Origin: Methylophilus sp. DW102
Lineage (GTDB): Bacteria > Pseudomonadota > Gammaproteobacteria > Burkholderiales > Methylophilaceae
Direction: 5' to 3'
Length of the DNA stretch: 64,000 bases
Assembly: GCF_037076555.1 (NCBI RefSeq)
Contig: NZ_AP029023.1
Location: 1,798,001-1,862,000 of the forward strand
The position numbers and the translations under genes are program-made. Below, one piece after another: positions 1-7,583 of the stretch; the stretch's first letter is position 1; every line of letters begins with the position of its first letter. The notes beneath the pieces are model-generated. The model worked only from the letters and a program-made list of their open reading frames with translations, did no database searches and had not been told where the DNA came from.

Positions 1-1
1 T

Positions 2-715
2 GGCATCGATACCGAAATCTGGAATCCCGCACAAGACCCTTATTTGCCAGCACACTACACTGCCAGTGCGTTATCCGGCAAGCAAGCGATCAAGCAAGGC
101 TTGCAGGCAGAATTAGGACTGCGTCAGCAAGCAGATACGCCACTGTTGGGGGTCGTTAGTCGCCTCACCTATCAAAAAGGGCTGGATATGCTGATCGAGA
201 TTGCTGACGCATTGCTTGGCAGCGGTTGTCAATTAGCCGTGCTTGGCAGTGGTGAGGCCAGCATGCAACGGCAGTATCTGAGTTTAATGCAACGCTATCC
301 TGGACAAGTGGCCGTGACCATCGGCTATAACGAGCCGCTCTCGCACCGTATCATGGCCGGTACCGATATTTTTGTCATGCCTTCGCGGTTTGAGCCCTGC
401 GGGCTGAATCAGATGTATGGCTTGCGTTATGGCACGATTCCGGTAGTCGCTAATACTGGTGGCCTGGCAGACTCAGTGCATGGCGGCGAAATCAATGCCC
501 AAGGGGTTCCTGGCAAGATGACTGGATGGGTCATGGCTGACAATGACGCATCGACACTTTTGGTCACATTACAAACTGCGATGCAGGTTTATGCCAATTC
601 TGGTCAGTGGCAACAGCTACAACGGCAAGCGATGCAACAGGATGTGAGCTGGGAAACCAGCGCCCAACACTATCAAACACTGTACCAAAACGTGCTTTCA
701 AGCCCAAAAGCCTGA
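2..715 (+). CDS. glgA: Glycogen synthase, C-terminal part (cut by window start)
   Basis: Only the C-terminal catalytic half of a GT5 glycogen synthase is present; the frame is open from base 2, so the gene begins upstream of the window. The enzyme transfers glucose from ADP-glucose to the non-reducing end of an alpha-1,4-glucan. Visible family motifs are NGIDTEIWNP-like text at the very start (GIDTEIWNP), VSRLTYQKGLDM, the donor-site segment PSRFEPCGLNQMYGLRYGT and the NTGGLADSV loop. It ends with a normal stop and is followed by inverted repeats and a strong terminator, so it is the last gene of its transcript. Identification is firm; length cannot be judged. Confidence 0.93.
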   Translation, partial: GIDTEIWNPAQDPYLPAHYTASALSGKQAIKQGLQAELGLRQQADTPLLGVVSRLTYQKGLDMLIEIADALLGSGCQLAVLGSGEASMQRQYLSLMQRYPGQVAVTIGYNEPLSHRIMAGTDIFVMPSRFEPCGLNQMYGLRYGTIPVVANTGGLADSVHGGEINAQGVPGKMTGWVMADNDASTLLVTLQTAMQVYANSGQWQQLQRQAMQQDVSWETSAQHYQTLYQNVLSSPKA

Positions 716-738
716 TTTTTAAAGCCAGAGAGACAAAA

Positions 739-800
739 AGGAGAAGTTGGCACGGAAGCTGCTTATTACTAATCAAGCTTCTCCAAAGCTAACTTCTCCT
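739..800. repeat. Nested inverted repeat downstream of glgA
   Basis: AGGAGAAGTT (739-748) is the exact reverse complement of AACTTCTCCT (791-800). Inside it, GAAGCT (755-760) pairs with AGCTTC (776-781). Together they can fold into one long interrupted hairpin in the glgA 3' UTR, just before a canonical terminator. No coding function is seen. Confidence 0.55.
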
Positions 801-805
801 CCCTC

Positions 806-832
806 AAGACGCCGAATAGGCGTCTTTTTTTT
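806..832 (+). terminator. Rho-independent terminator after glgA
   Basis: AAGACGCC, loop GAATA, GGCGTCTT, then an uninterrupted run of T. It ends glgA transcription and lies 23 bp before the end of the convergent orn gene. Confidence 0.9.
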
Positions 833-854
833 GCCTGAATTCAGACTCAGTCGC

Positions 855-1439
855 TTATTCAGCGGCCGCAGGTGGTGTCATATTCAAAAAGTGTTCGCGG
901 TAATACTTGAGCTCATCAATCGACTCATAAATATCCGCCAGGGCTTCATGACGGCTGGCTTTTTTAAATCCCGCATAAATATCCGGGCGCCAGCGACGTG
1001 ATAACTCTTTAAACACACTCACATCAAGATTGCGATAATGGAAAAATGACTCCAGGCGTGGCATGTAACGCGCCATAAAGCGCCTGTCCTGACAAATTGA
1101 ATTGCCACACATCGGCGACTTGCCTGCAGGCACATGCTCTTTCAAGAATGCCAGCATGGCATCTGTTGCGGCTTCTTCATCCAGGGTCGATACCTTGACC
1201 TTATCAATCAAGCCACTCCGGCCATGCGTGCCTTTATTCCATGCATCCATGCCATCGAGTACCGCATCAGACTGATGAATGACCAGCACAGGGGACTCTG
1301 CAATCACATTTAATTGTGCATCGGTGACGACGGCAGCTAACTCCAGAATGCGGTCCGTGTCAGGCAGTAAACCGCTCATCTCCATATCCAGCCAGATTAA
1401 ATTGTCCTGATTAGTTGCCAATTGTGTGCCTCTCGTCAT
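855..1439 (-). CDS. orn: Oligoribonuclease
   Basis: A 194-residue DEDDh 3'-5' exoribonuclease that degrades 2-5 nt RNA fragments and pGpG to mononucleotides in the cytosol. The first acidic pair is in IWLDMEMSG near residue 17, and the terminal His/Asp pair is in [16 protein letters not shown] near the C terminus, with the usual short YYREHF tail. An upstream in-frame ATG at 1448 exists, but the ATG at 1439 has GGAAATC directly before it and matches the family start better. It is convergent with glgA and divergent from the Ste24 protease gene. Because Orn removes pGpG it also completes c-di-GMP breakdown, relevant to the diguanylate cyclase at 60.5 kb. Confidence 0.96.
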   Translation of the reverse strand: MTRGTQLATNQDNLIWLDMEMSGLLPDTDRILELAAVVTDAQLNVIAESPVLVIHQSDAVLDGMDAWNKGTHGRSGLIDKVKVSTLDEEAATDAMLAFLKEHVPAGKSPMCGNSICQDRRFMARYMPRLESFFHYRNLDVSVFKELSRRWRPDIYAGFKKASRHEALADIYESIDELKYYREHFLNMTPPAAAE

Positions 1440-1538
1440 GATTTCCATTAAAATGAAACATTATATTCAGTTCAGTGAACAAGGTGGAGTTAAATCCATC
1501 AAAATAGCTAACTGAAATCATTCATCATCATTACTGTT

Positions 1539-2786
1539 ATGTCCGGATTATTTACTCAAATTTTTGTCGCTGTGATTGTAATCAGCTTGGCAGTACGTGT
1601 CTGGCTGGGCTTGCGCCATATTCGCCATATCCAGCAACATCGTGCACAAGTGCCTCCTGCCTTTAGTCAAACAATCAGCCTGGAGGCACATCAACGCGCT
1701 GCAGACTATACGACCGCCAAGGTAAAACTGCGCTTGAGTGAAACTGTCATGGAGTCATTGATTTTGCTGGCACTCACGCTAGGCGGCGTTTTACAACTGC
1801 TGGATCAGGCCTGGCAACAATGGCTGCCTGACCATGAAATCATTCGTGGTGCACTGGTCATTTGCTCGGCCATGTTGATCTCGGGTGCAGCGACCCTGCC
1901 GTTTGATTACATTCAGACTTTTAAAGTCGATGAGAAATTTGGCTTTAACAAGATGTCACGCAGCATGTTTTTTAGTGACCTGGTTAAACACACCGTTGTT
2001 GGCTTAATGCTGGGCGGACCAATCTTGTTTGTCGCGCTCTGGCTTATGCAAGGTGCTGGCGACTTATGGTGGCTCTACCTGTGGCTGATCTGGAGTGCGT
2101 TTAACCTGTTTATGCTGGCAGTGTATCCCATCTGGATTGCGCCACTGTTTAACAAATTTACGCCCATGCAGGATCAATCCCTCAAGGCACGCATTGAAGC
2201 TTTGCTGCAAAAATGCGGCTTTGCCAGCCAAGGCTTGTTTGTGATGGATGGATCCACCCGCTCTGGCCATGGCAATGCCTACTTCACCGGATTTGGCAAA
2301 AACAAACGTGTTGTGTTCTTTGACACCTTGCTGGAAAAGCTTAGTGCCGATGAAATTGAAGCGGTGTTGGCCCATGAGCTTGGCCACTTCAAACACCAAC
2401 ATGTCATTAAACGCATCATCATGATGTTTGGATTAAGCCTGTTAGGATTGGCGTTATTGGGTTACCTGGTCAAACAGGAATGGTTTTTTACAGGACTGGG
2501 GATTTCGGCACCGAGTAACCACATGGCTTTGCTGCTGTTCGTGCTGGTCTCGCCCGTCTTCATGTTTATTCTGCGTCCAGTCATGGCGGCCTACTCCCGA
2601 ACCAATGAGTTTGAAGCCGACCACTACGCGGCACAACAATCCAGACCACAGTTTCTGATTGATGCACTGGTTAAGCTGTATCGTGACAATGCGTCTACGC
2701 TGACCCCGGATCCACTCCACTCTGCATTCTATGACTCGCATCCACCGGCGAGCCTGCGGATTGCCAAGTTACAAACGTACGCATGA
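1539..2786 (+). CDS. M48 family (Ste24/CAAX-type) membrane metalloprotease
   Basis: A 415-residue multi-pass inner-membrane zinc protease. The zinc motif HELGH sits in VLAHELGHFKHQH near residue 280, and the third ligand is in the downstream EFEADHYAAQQ motif. Four to five hydrophobic segments precede the catalytic region and two follow it, the architecture of bacterial Ste24 homologues rather than the shorter HtpX. Substrates are unknown; the family acts in membrane protein quality control. Its stop overlaps the start of the small cytochrome gene by 4 bp, suggesting coupling, and rsgA follows 1 bp later. This orn-Ste24-cytochrome-rsgA grouping is seen in relatives (recalled, not checked). 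Confidence 0.9.
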   Translation: MSGLFTQIFVAVIVISLAVRVWLGLRHIRHIQQHRAQVPPAFSQTISLEAHQRAADYTTAKVKLRLSETVMESLILLALTLGGVLQLLDQAWQQWLPDHEIIRGALVICSAMLISGAATLPFDYIQTFKVDEKFGFNKMSRSMFFSDLVKHTVVGLMLGGPILFVALWLMQGAGDLWWLYLWLIWSAFNLFMLAVYPIWIAPLFNKFTPMQDQSLKARIEALLQKCGFASQGLFVMDGSTRSGHGNAYFTGFGKNKRVVFFDTLLEKLSADEIEAVLAHELGHFKHQHVIKRIIMMFGLSLLGLALLGYLVKQEWFFTGLGISAPSNHMALLLFVLVSPVFMFILRPVMAAYSRTNEFEADHYAAQQSRPQFLIDALVKLYRDNASTLTPDPLHSAFYDSHPPASLRIAKLQTYA

Positions 2787-3082
2787 AAGCGCTCCTGCTG
2801 ATCAGTTGGTGTTTATTGCTCGCCAGCCATGATGCAAACGCAACTGAAGCCCAGCTGCAAGCAGGAAAAAAACTGGTCGACACCCATTGTATCAGTTGTC
2901 ATGCCAGCAGCTATGGCGGCGATGGTAGCGGCATTTATACACGTGACTACCGCAAGGTGCGCTCTTTCAATGGTTTAAAAGCTCAAGTCACCAACTGTAA
3001 TACCATGCTCAACCTTAAATGGTTCGATGATGAAGAGCAGCAAGTGGTACAGTACTTGAATCACACCTACTATCATTTCTAG
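2783..3082 (+). CDS. Small monohaem cytochrome c
   Basis: A 99-residue secreted protein. An N-terminal signal peptide (MKALLLISWCLLLASHDANA) is followed by one c-type haem motif, CISCH, near residue 37. Met-containing NTMLNLKW further on could give the sixth haem ligand. The size and single CxxCH indicate a small periplasmic electron carrier. The start ATG overlaps the protease stop in an ATGA junction, so translation is probably coupled. It is not related to XoxG by position, and its redox partner cannot be read from the sequence. Confidence 0.85.
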   Translation: MKALLLISWCLLLASHDANATEAQLQAGKKLVDTHCISCHASSYGGDGSGIYTRDYRKVRSFNGLKAQVTNCNTMLNLKWFDDEEQQVVQYLNHTYYHF

Positions 3083-3083
3083 C

Positions 3084-3959
3084 ATGTCGCATCCAGGCCT
3101 GATTGTCGCTGCCTACGGCAAGCGCTATAACGTAGAATTGCCCGATGGGCGAATTCTTAGTTGTGTCACGCGTGGCAAAAAAGTCGATAATGCGGCAGGT
3201 GACCGCGTCACAGTGACCCTCACTGCCAACAATGAAGGCGTCATTGAGAAAACCGCAGAACGGACCACCCTGCTCTATCGCAGCAATGCTTATAAAAGCA
3301 AAGTGCTGGCAGCCAATGTCACCCAGATATTGATTGTGCTGGCAACGCAGCCCAGCTTTTATGAAGACCTGCTCAACCGCTGCCTGGTCGCTGCAGAGGC
3401 CGCAGGCATTCGTGCTGTCATTCTCCTCAACAAATGTGACTTGCCTAACCCGCAAGCCCTACACAAGCTGGAGCAATATGCAGCGCTTGGCTACCTCACT
3501 TTGCAACTCAATGCGCGGCAATCGGTAGAGGCGCTCAAACCGTTGCTGGCAGGTCATACCAGTGTGCTGGTAGGACAATCCGGCATGGGTAAATCCACAA
3601 TTATCAATAGCCTACTCCCTGAAGCACGCAGCAAAACACAGGAAATCAGTACCACACTGGATAGTGGCAAACACACCACGACAGCCACCCATCTCTATCA
3701 TCTTGATCAGGACAGTGCCATTATTGACTCACCAGGCCTGCAGGAGTTTGGGCTGTATCATATCAATGAGACCGAGCTTGAATATGCATTTGTCGAGTTC
3801 AGGCCTTTTATTGGTCACTGCAAATTCAATAATTGCACGCATACGCACGAACCAGACTGCGCGATTCTAAAGGCTGTCCAAGCAGGCAGCATTCCCCGCG
3901 AACGCTTACAAATATTCCAGCAAATCCGTAGCGAAAATAGCGTGCAAGTCTACGGTTAA
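3084..3959 (+). CDS. rsgA: Small ribosomal subunit biogenesis GTPase RsgA
   Basis: A 291-residue circularly permuted GTPase that checks 30S subunit maturation and releases RbfA. An N-terminal OB fold comes first. Motif G4 (LNKCDLP) precedes G1 (GQSGMGKST) and G3 (DSPG), which is the diagnostic permuted order. A C-terminal zinc knuckle has the Cys/His pattern in GHCKFNNCTHTHEPDC. It begins 1 bp after the cytochrome gene and ends before a bidirectional terminator. The slightly short length (usual range 290-350) is normal for Betaproteobacteria. Confidence 0.96.
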   Translation: MSHPGLIVAAYGKRYNVELPDGRILSCVTRGKKVDNAAGDRVTVTLTANNEGVIEKTAERTTLLYRSNAYKSKVLAANVTQILIVLATQPSFYEDLLNRCLVAAEAAGIRAVILLNKCDLPNPQALHKLEQYAALGYLTLQLNARQSVEALKPLLAGHTSVLVGQSGMGKSTIINSLLPEARSKTQEISTTLDSGKHTTTATHLYHLDQDSAIIDSPGLQEFGLYHINETELEYAFVEFRPFIGHCKFNNCTHTHEPDCAILKAVQAGSIPRERLQIFQQIRSENSVQVYG

Positions 3960-3999
3960 CCTCCGTTATCTTCTACACTCCTCAGCGTTAGATACAAAA

Positions 4000-4025
4000 A
4001 AACACCCTGCCGAAGCAGGGTGTTT
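4000..4025. terminator. Bidirectional terminator between rsgA and xoxF
   Basis: A perfect 11-bp stem, AAACACCCTGC / GCAGGGTGTTT, with a CGAA tetraloop. A-rich sequence on the left and T-rich on the right let it end both rsgA (plus) and xoxF (minus). Confidence 0.9.
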
Positions 4026-4071
4026 AGTCTTTTAACCGACCAATGACTTGATCGGTCATAAGCTGAGTTGA

Positions 4072-5940
4072 TTACAGTGCGAATACGTTCAATGCACCGC
4101 CGCCAGGCGCAGCGTTGTACTTGGTCAACTCTTTGTAACCACCAGCAGCACCCAGTGCGTCTGTGTCAGTCGTCATGCCCAAGTTCATCGCAACACCAGC
4201 CCAACCACCGATACCAGACAAGATACCCACGTATTGCTTGCCTTTGTTACCGTAAGTGAAAGCGTTACCAATTGCACCGGAACCGACTTGGAATTTCCAC
4301 AGTTCTTTACCGGTTTTCGCATCAACCGCCTTGAACCAACGATCCAATGTACCGTAGAACACGATGTCTGAAGCTGTAGTCAGAGCACCACTCCAAGCAG
4401 AGAACTTCTCTTTGTTGTACCAAACTTTTTTGTTGGTCATTGGGTCATAAGCACCGAAACCACCCATCACGCCGTCTGGACCAGCAAACATGGTCAGTGT
4501 CGCACCAACCCATGGTTGACCAGCAACGTATTTGGACTCAACGGGCTCGTATGTCATACATACGTGGTTCAGTGGAGAGTACATCAAACCGGTTTTTGGT
4601 GAGTAGGCTGCTGGCTGTTGGTCTTTAGTTCCCAAAGCTGCTGGGCAGATACCCTTAGCATTATAGTCCTGGTGTGTTGAGTAACGGCCATCTTTGCTTG
4701 GCACACCTGTTTTCAGGTCTACATCATTTGCCCAGTTAACGAATGGGTGTACTTTTTCAGCGGCAATTAAAGTACCGGTCAGTGCGTTCCAGGTGTAAGC
4801 AAAACCGTTACGGTCATGGTGCCATGCGTATGTTTTGCCACCTTTGTCAAACAGGATCACTTCGTTCACACCGTCGTAGTCCCACTCATCGTGTGGTGTC
4901 ATTTGCATTGCCCATTTAGCAACACCAGTATCCAGATCACGTGCAGTCACAGTCATAGACCATTTGTTGTCGCCTGGACGTACATCTGGGTTCCAAACTG
5001 ATGGGTTACCCGCACCGTAGTAAACCAAGTTTGTACGTGCATCATATGGCCACCAGCCCCATACGGAACCACCACCATGTTGCCAGCCGTCTTTAATCGC
5101 TTGTGGTTTCAACCAGGTACGAGTACCCAACTCTTTTTCGCCACCTTTGATTTGGTCAGCTGACAAGCGCTTGAAAGAACCACCTTCTTTGTTACCACCA
5201 TTCACGTCTTGATAAACAGACAGTGCGTTGTAAAGCGGATTGTCTTTGTTAGTGTTAGCGTCGTGCAGTGTTTCAGCATCAGGACCTGTAGAGTAGGCTT
5301 TCCATGCCAGAGAACCGTCTTTCAGGTTGTATGCAGCGATAAAGCAACGTACGCCGAACTCAGCACCTGAGCAACCGGTCAGTACTTTGTCTTTGATCAC
5401 ATGTGGTGCGTTGGTGTTAGTTGCACCGACTTTTGGATCAGTGTTTTTAACGTCCCAAACTTTAGCACCGGTTTTTGCATCCAAAGCAACCAGCATGCCG
5501 TCGTTTTGTTGCAAGAAGATTTTACCGTCACCAAAACCCAGACCACGCGTCACGTTGTCACAGCACAATACTGCTTGTACGCTTGGGTCTTGTTTAGGAA
5601 AATAGGTCCAAACGATTTTCTGATTGTCGTTCAGGTCAAGTGCGTATACGTTGTTTGGGAAAGCAGTCACGATATACATCATGTTGCCAACAACGACTGG
5701 AGAGCCTTCGTGACCACGGTTTACACCAGTCGCGAATGTCCACGCCATTTTCAGGTTTTTAACGTTGCCCTTGTTGATTTGTGCCAAAGCGCTGTAGCCT
5801 TGGTTATTATGTTGACCACGTGGATGTGCCCAGTTGTTGGGATCTTTCATCGCAGCTTCTTGATCAGCAGCAGCGAATGCGAGCATTGGCATGGCAAGCG
5901 CAACGCTGGCAGCAATACCAAAAGCAGTTTTGATTTTCAT
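4072..5940 (-). CDS. xoxF: Lanthanide-dependent PQQ methanol dehydrogenase XoxF
   Basis: A 622-residue periplasmic quinoprotein oxidising methanol to formaldehyde or formate with PQQ and a light lanthanide. The signal peptide ends at AFA (about residue 23). The adjacent disulfide cysteines are C126-C127 (VLCCDNV). The metal/PQQ site reads E194 (GAEFG), N312 (GAGNPSVWN), D354 and D356 in DEWDYDGVNE. The Asp two residues after the catalytic Asp is diagnostic of XoxF, since MxaF has Ala there. Length, with an insertion around residues 240-290, and host suggest clade XoxF4 (inference). The start at 5940 is chosen over 5976 because a GGAG ribosome site and a proper signal peptide follow it. No xoxG or xoxJ is adjacent; a MocR-type regulator is transcribed divergently. 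Confidence 0.96.
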   Translation of the reverse strand: MKIKTAFGIAASVALAMPMLAFAAADQEAAMKDPNNWAHPRGQHNNQGYSALAQINKGNVKNLKMAWTFATGVNRGHEGSPVVVGNMMYIVTAFPNNVYALDLNDNQKIVWTYFPKQDPSVQAVLCCDNVTRGLGFGDGKIFLQQNDGMLVALDAKTGAKVWDVKNTDPKVGATNTNAPHVIKDKVLTGCSGAEFGVRCFIAAYNLKDGSLAWKAYSTGPDAETLHDANTNKDNPLYNALSVYQDVNGGNKEGGSFKRLSADQIKGGEKELGTRTWLKPQAIKDGWQHGGGSVWGWWPYDARTNLVYYGAGNPSVWNPDVRPGDNKWSMTVTARDLDTGVAKWAMQMTPHDEWDYDGVNEVILFDKGGKTYAWHHDRNGFAYTWNALTGTLIAAEKVHPFVNWANDVDLKTGVPSKDGRYSTHQDYNAKGICPAALGTKDQQPAAYSPKTGLMYSPLNHVCMTYEPVESKYVAGQPWVGATLTMFAGPDGVMGGFGAYDPMTNKKVWYNKEKFSAWSGALTTASDIVFYGTLDRWFKAVDAKTGKELWKFQVGSGAIGNAFTYGNKGKQYVGILSGIGGWAGVAMNLGMTTDTDALGAAGGYKELTKYNAAPGGGALNVFAL

Positions 5941-5972
5941 GATAGTTATATCTCCGAGATAATCACAAGGTA

Positions 5973-5993
5973 GCAATTGTTAACATCAATTGC
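5973..5993. promoter_or_regulatory. Perfect inverted repeat in the xoxF leader
   Basis: GCAATTG (5973-5979), seven bases, CAATTGC (5987-5993), starting 33 bp upstream of the xoxF ATG. Its central GTTAAC is itself palindromic. The position fits an operator or an mRNA leader hairpin; no binding protein is known from the sequence alone. Confidence 0.5.
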
Positions 5994-6038
5994 GCGGTGC
6001 TTAAGTTGCCACTGGCACTAGGATTTCCAGAGCTGAAA

Positions 6039-6052
6039 CATCCTGTAACGGA
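6039..6052. promoter_or_regulatory. xoxF-proximal copy of a 14-bp direct repeat
   Basis: CATCCTGTAACGGA. A near-identical copy (12 of 14 bases) lies at 6189-6202, 150 bp away in the same orientation. It sits 99 bp upstream of the xoxF start and abuts TATATC on the minus strand, which could be a -10 element. This is a candidate operator for the divergent MocR-type protein. The rest of the 5941-6234 spacer shows no gene and no strong sigma-70 promoter. Confidence 0.5.
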
Positions 6053-6188
6053 TATATGTCACTTTATTAAGCGCTTGTAACTGTAATATAAATAACCGCC
6101 CATGACAGCCAGCCAGTTTAAGGTTTTATTCATGGGCCAGAGCGGGAATTTTTCCGAAAACTTTATTGAATTGCTTTTTTTTTTGTAT

Positions 6189-6202
6189 CATCTGGTAACG
6201 GA
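6189..6202. promoter_or_regulatory. Regulator-proximal copy of the 14-bp direct repeat
   Basis: CATCTGGTAACGGA, partner of the site at 6039-6052. It lies 33-46 bp before the regulator start and overlaps TATCAT (6186-6191), a possible -10 hexamer, so binding here could give autoregulation. Confidence 0.5.
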
Positions 6203-6234
6203 AGGCCATGTCCTAGTGTGCCCTTCAGGTAAGC

Positions 6235-7395
6235 GTGCCCAATGTGATGTGCAGGCACCCTTTTCTTGAACATAAGGCAAACGCAGACGTGCTGAGACCC
6301 TGGTATTACTCACTGGTATTAGATAAAGACTCCCCTTCCTCCATACATCAGCAACTCATAGATCACTTCAGGTCTATGATAGAAGCAGGTGACTGGTTAG
6401 GCGGTAGTCCCTTGCCCAGCTCACGCGATATTGCGCAACGCCTTGGGATCAACCGAAAAACGGTTTCACGCGTGTACGAAGAGCTTTCTGCACAAGGACT
6501 GATCTACACTCAACCCAAGCGCGGCACTTTTGTGGCCGAGACCACCAAGCGTGCCAGCTCAGCAGACAAAGTGATGGCGGGCCAGAGCCAGCCATCTCCC
6601 GCACCACTCACCGAAACCAGCAACATAGAAAGCCTGATCCAAAAAAGTAGTATTCATCATCTGCGCCGGGCAGCATTGCATCTGCACAAATTGCGGCAAG
6701 CAGATTACGATGTCACGGGCTTGCATCATCTCAAGCATTTGCTGGCAAATTTGCTAGCACATGAACGGCGCTATCTGGTGCCGCCGGAACATATTGCCTG
6801 TGGCGCGCGGCATGGCCTGCAACAGGCGATCCTCTGCAATCTGGATGCAGCCCATGGTTATGTATTAATTGATGCCGAAGTCGGGACCGGGTTGGAGCGC
6901 GCGTTGAAAAAGCACGGTATTCCAGTCATGAAACTGCCTGAAATGGCATGTAACCAGACTCAGCAGTTTATTGATCAGGTTGAAAAATACTGCATCAATT
7001 TTCCGGTATCCGCAGTGTGGTGTGATAGCAGCAAGATTGTGTCACCAGACCACCTGGAAGCCGAACACACCCTGATTGCACAAAAATTGTCCGATTATGG
7101 CCTGCTGCTCATTGATGACCAGCGTAGCCGCCTCCCCCTGGGCCTTGAGCATCAACCGCCACTAGCAGCAAAGTACGCACGCAGCCTGCTACTCGGCAGC
7201 CTGTATGGTACCTTTTGCGAGATGTTCAACATTTGCTATGTGGCGAGCAATCTAGGATTCACAGACAAGTTCTTGAATGAAATGGATGCCCATTCACAAT
7301 CTCCGCTGCTCTTGAATATGCTGGCGCAAAGTGACCTGATTAAACGCGGTGAGTATAAAAAACTGGTGACCACAATACATCGCACCATGGCTTAA
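6235..7395 (+). CDS. GntR/MocR-type regulator with degenerate aminotransferase domain
   Basis: A 386-residue protein. A GntR winged helix-turn-helix at about residues 38-105 (LPSSRDIAQRLGINRKTVSRVYEE, then the QPKRGTFV wing) is joined to a fold-type-I aminotransferase-like domain. Genuine MocR proteins have DDYDSEF and a Schiff-base Lys in a GTFSK-type motif. Here the matching segments read IDDQRSR and LGSLYGTF, so the PLP lysine is absent, and the protein is about 80-100 residues shorter than usual. It therefore probably binds DNA without PLP chemistry. The GTG start at 6235 is preceded by CAGGTAAG; an ATG at 6247 is possible. It is divergent from xoxF across a repeat-bearing spacer, so control of xoxF is a reasonable inference. 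Confidence 0.85.
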   Translation: MPNVMCRHPFLEHKANADVLRPWYYSLVLDKDSPSSIHQQLIDHFRSMIEAGDWLGGSPLPSSRDIAQRLGINRKTVSRVYEELSAQGLIYTQPKRGTFVAETTKRASSADKVMAGQSQPSPAPLTETSNIESLIQKSSIHHLRRAALHLHKLRQADYDVTGLHHLKHLLANLLAHERRYLVPPEHIACGARHGLQQAILCNLDAAHGYVLIDAEVGTGLERALKKHGIPVMKLPEMACNQTQQFIDQVEKYCINFPVSAVWCDSSKIVSPDHLEAEHTLIAQKLSDYGLLLIDDQRSRLPLGLEHQPPLAAKYARSLLLGSLYGTFCEMFNICYVASNLGFTDKFLNEMDAHSQSPLLLNMLAQSDLIKRGEYKKLVTTIHRTMA

Positions 7396-7423
7396 ACAAA
7401 AACGCACACTAAGCAATCAGCCA

Positions 7424-7440
7424 CGCACCAAATTGGTTGA
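7424..7440 (+). promoter_or_regulatory. NtrC-like dyad upstream of the sigma-54 candidate
   Basis: CGCACC-N5-GGTTGA compares with the NtrC consensus TGCACC-N5-GGTGCA (nine of twelve fixed bases). Its centre is about 150 bp before the predicted RNA start, a normal enhancer distance. Further dyads follow: TTGGTT/AACCAA (7433-7450) and CGAAAAT/ATTTTCG (7458-7491). Confidence 0.35.
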
Positions 7441-7557
7441 AAGGAACCAAACAAAGGCGAAAATCGGCTATTAATAACCACCAAATTTTCGGGAAAAAAT
7501 CCTATTTACTTTAAAAATAGATTTTTAAAACATTGAGTTAAATTGAATTTATAGAGT

Positions 7558-7574
7558 TGGCATGAGAAATGCTA
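7558..7574 (+). promoter_or_regulatory. Sigma-54 (-24/-12) promoter candidate
   Basis: TTGGCATGAGAAATGCTA (7557-7574) matches YTGGCACG-N4-TTGCW with the required GG-N10-GC spacing (GG 7559-7560, GC 7571-7572). Transcription would begin near 7584, exactly at the start of the structured element that follows. Confidence 0.5.
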
Positions 7575-7583
7575 AGTTCAAGC

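Noticed and set aside
2783..3082. Small cytochrome c as XoxG
   Set aside because: It is only 99 residues with one haem, on the opposite strand and two genes away from xoxF; XoxG proteins are larger.
5401..5973. 190-codon plus-strand frame opposite xoxF
   Set aside because: It lies wholly antisense to the xoxF coding sequence, has no family features and exists because of xoxF codon bias.
5941..6234. Sigma-70 promoters for xoxF and the regulator
   Set aside because: Several weak -10-like boxes exist, but none has an acceptable -35 box at 16-18 bp, so no promoter is called.
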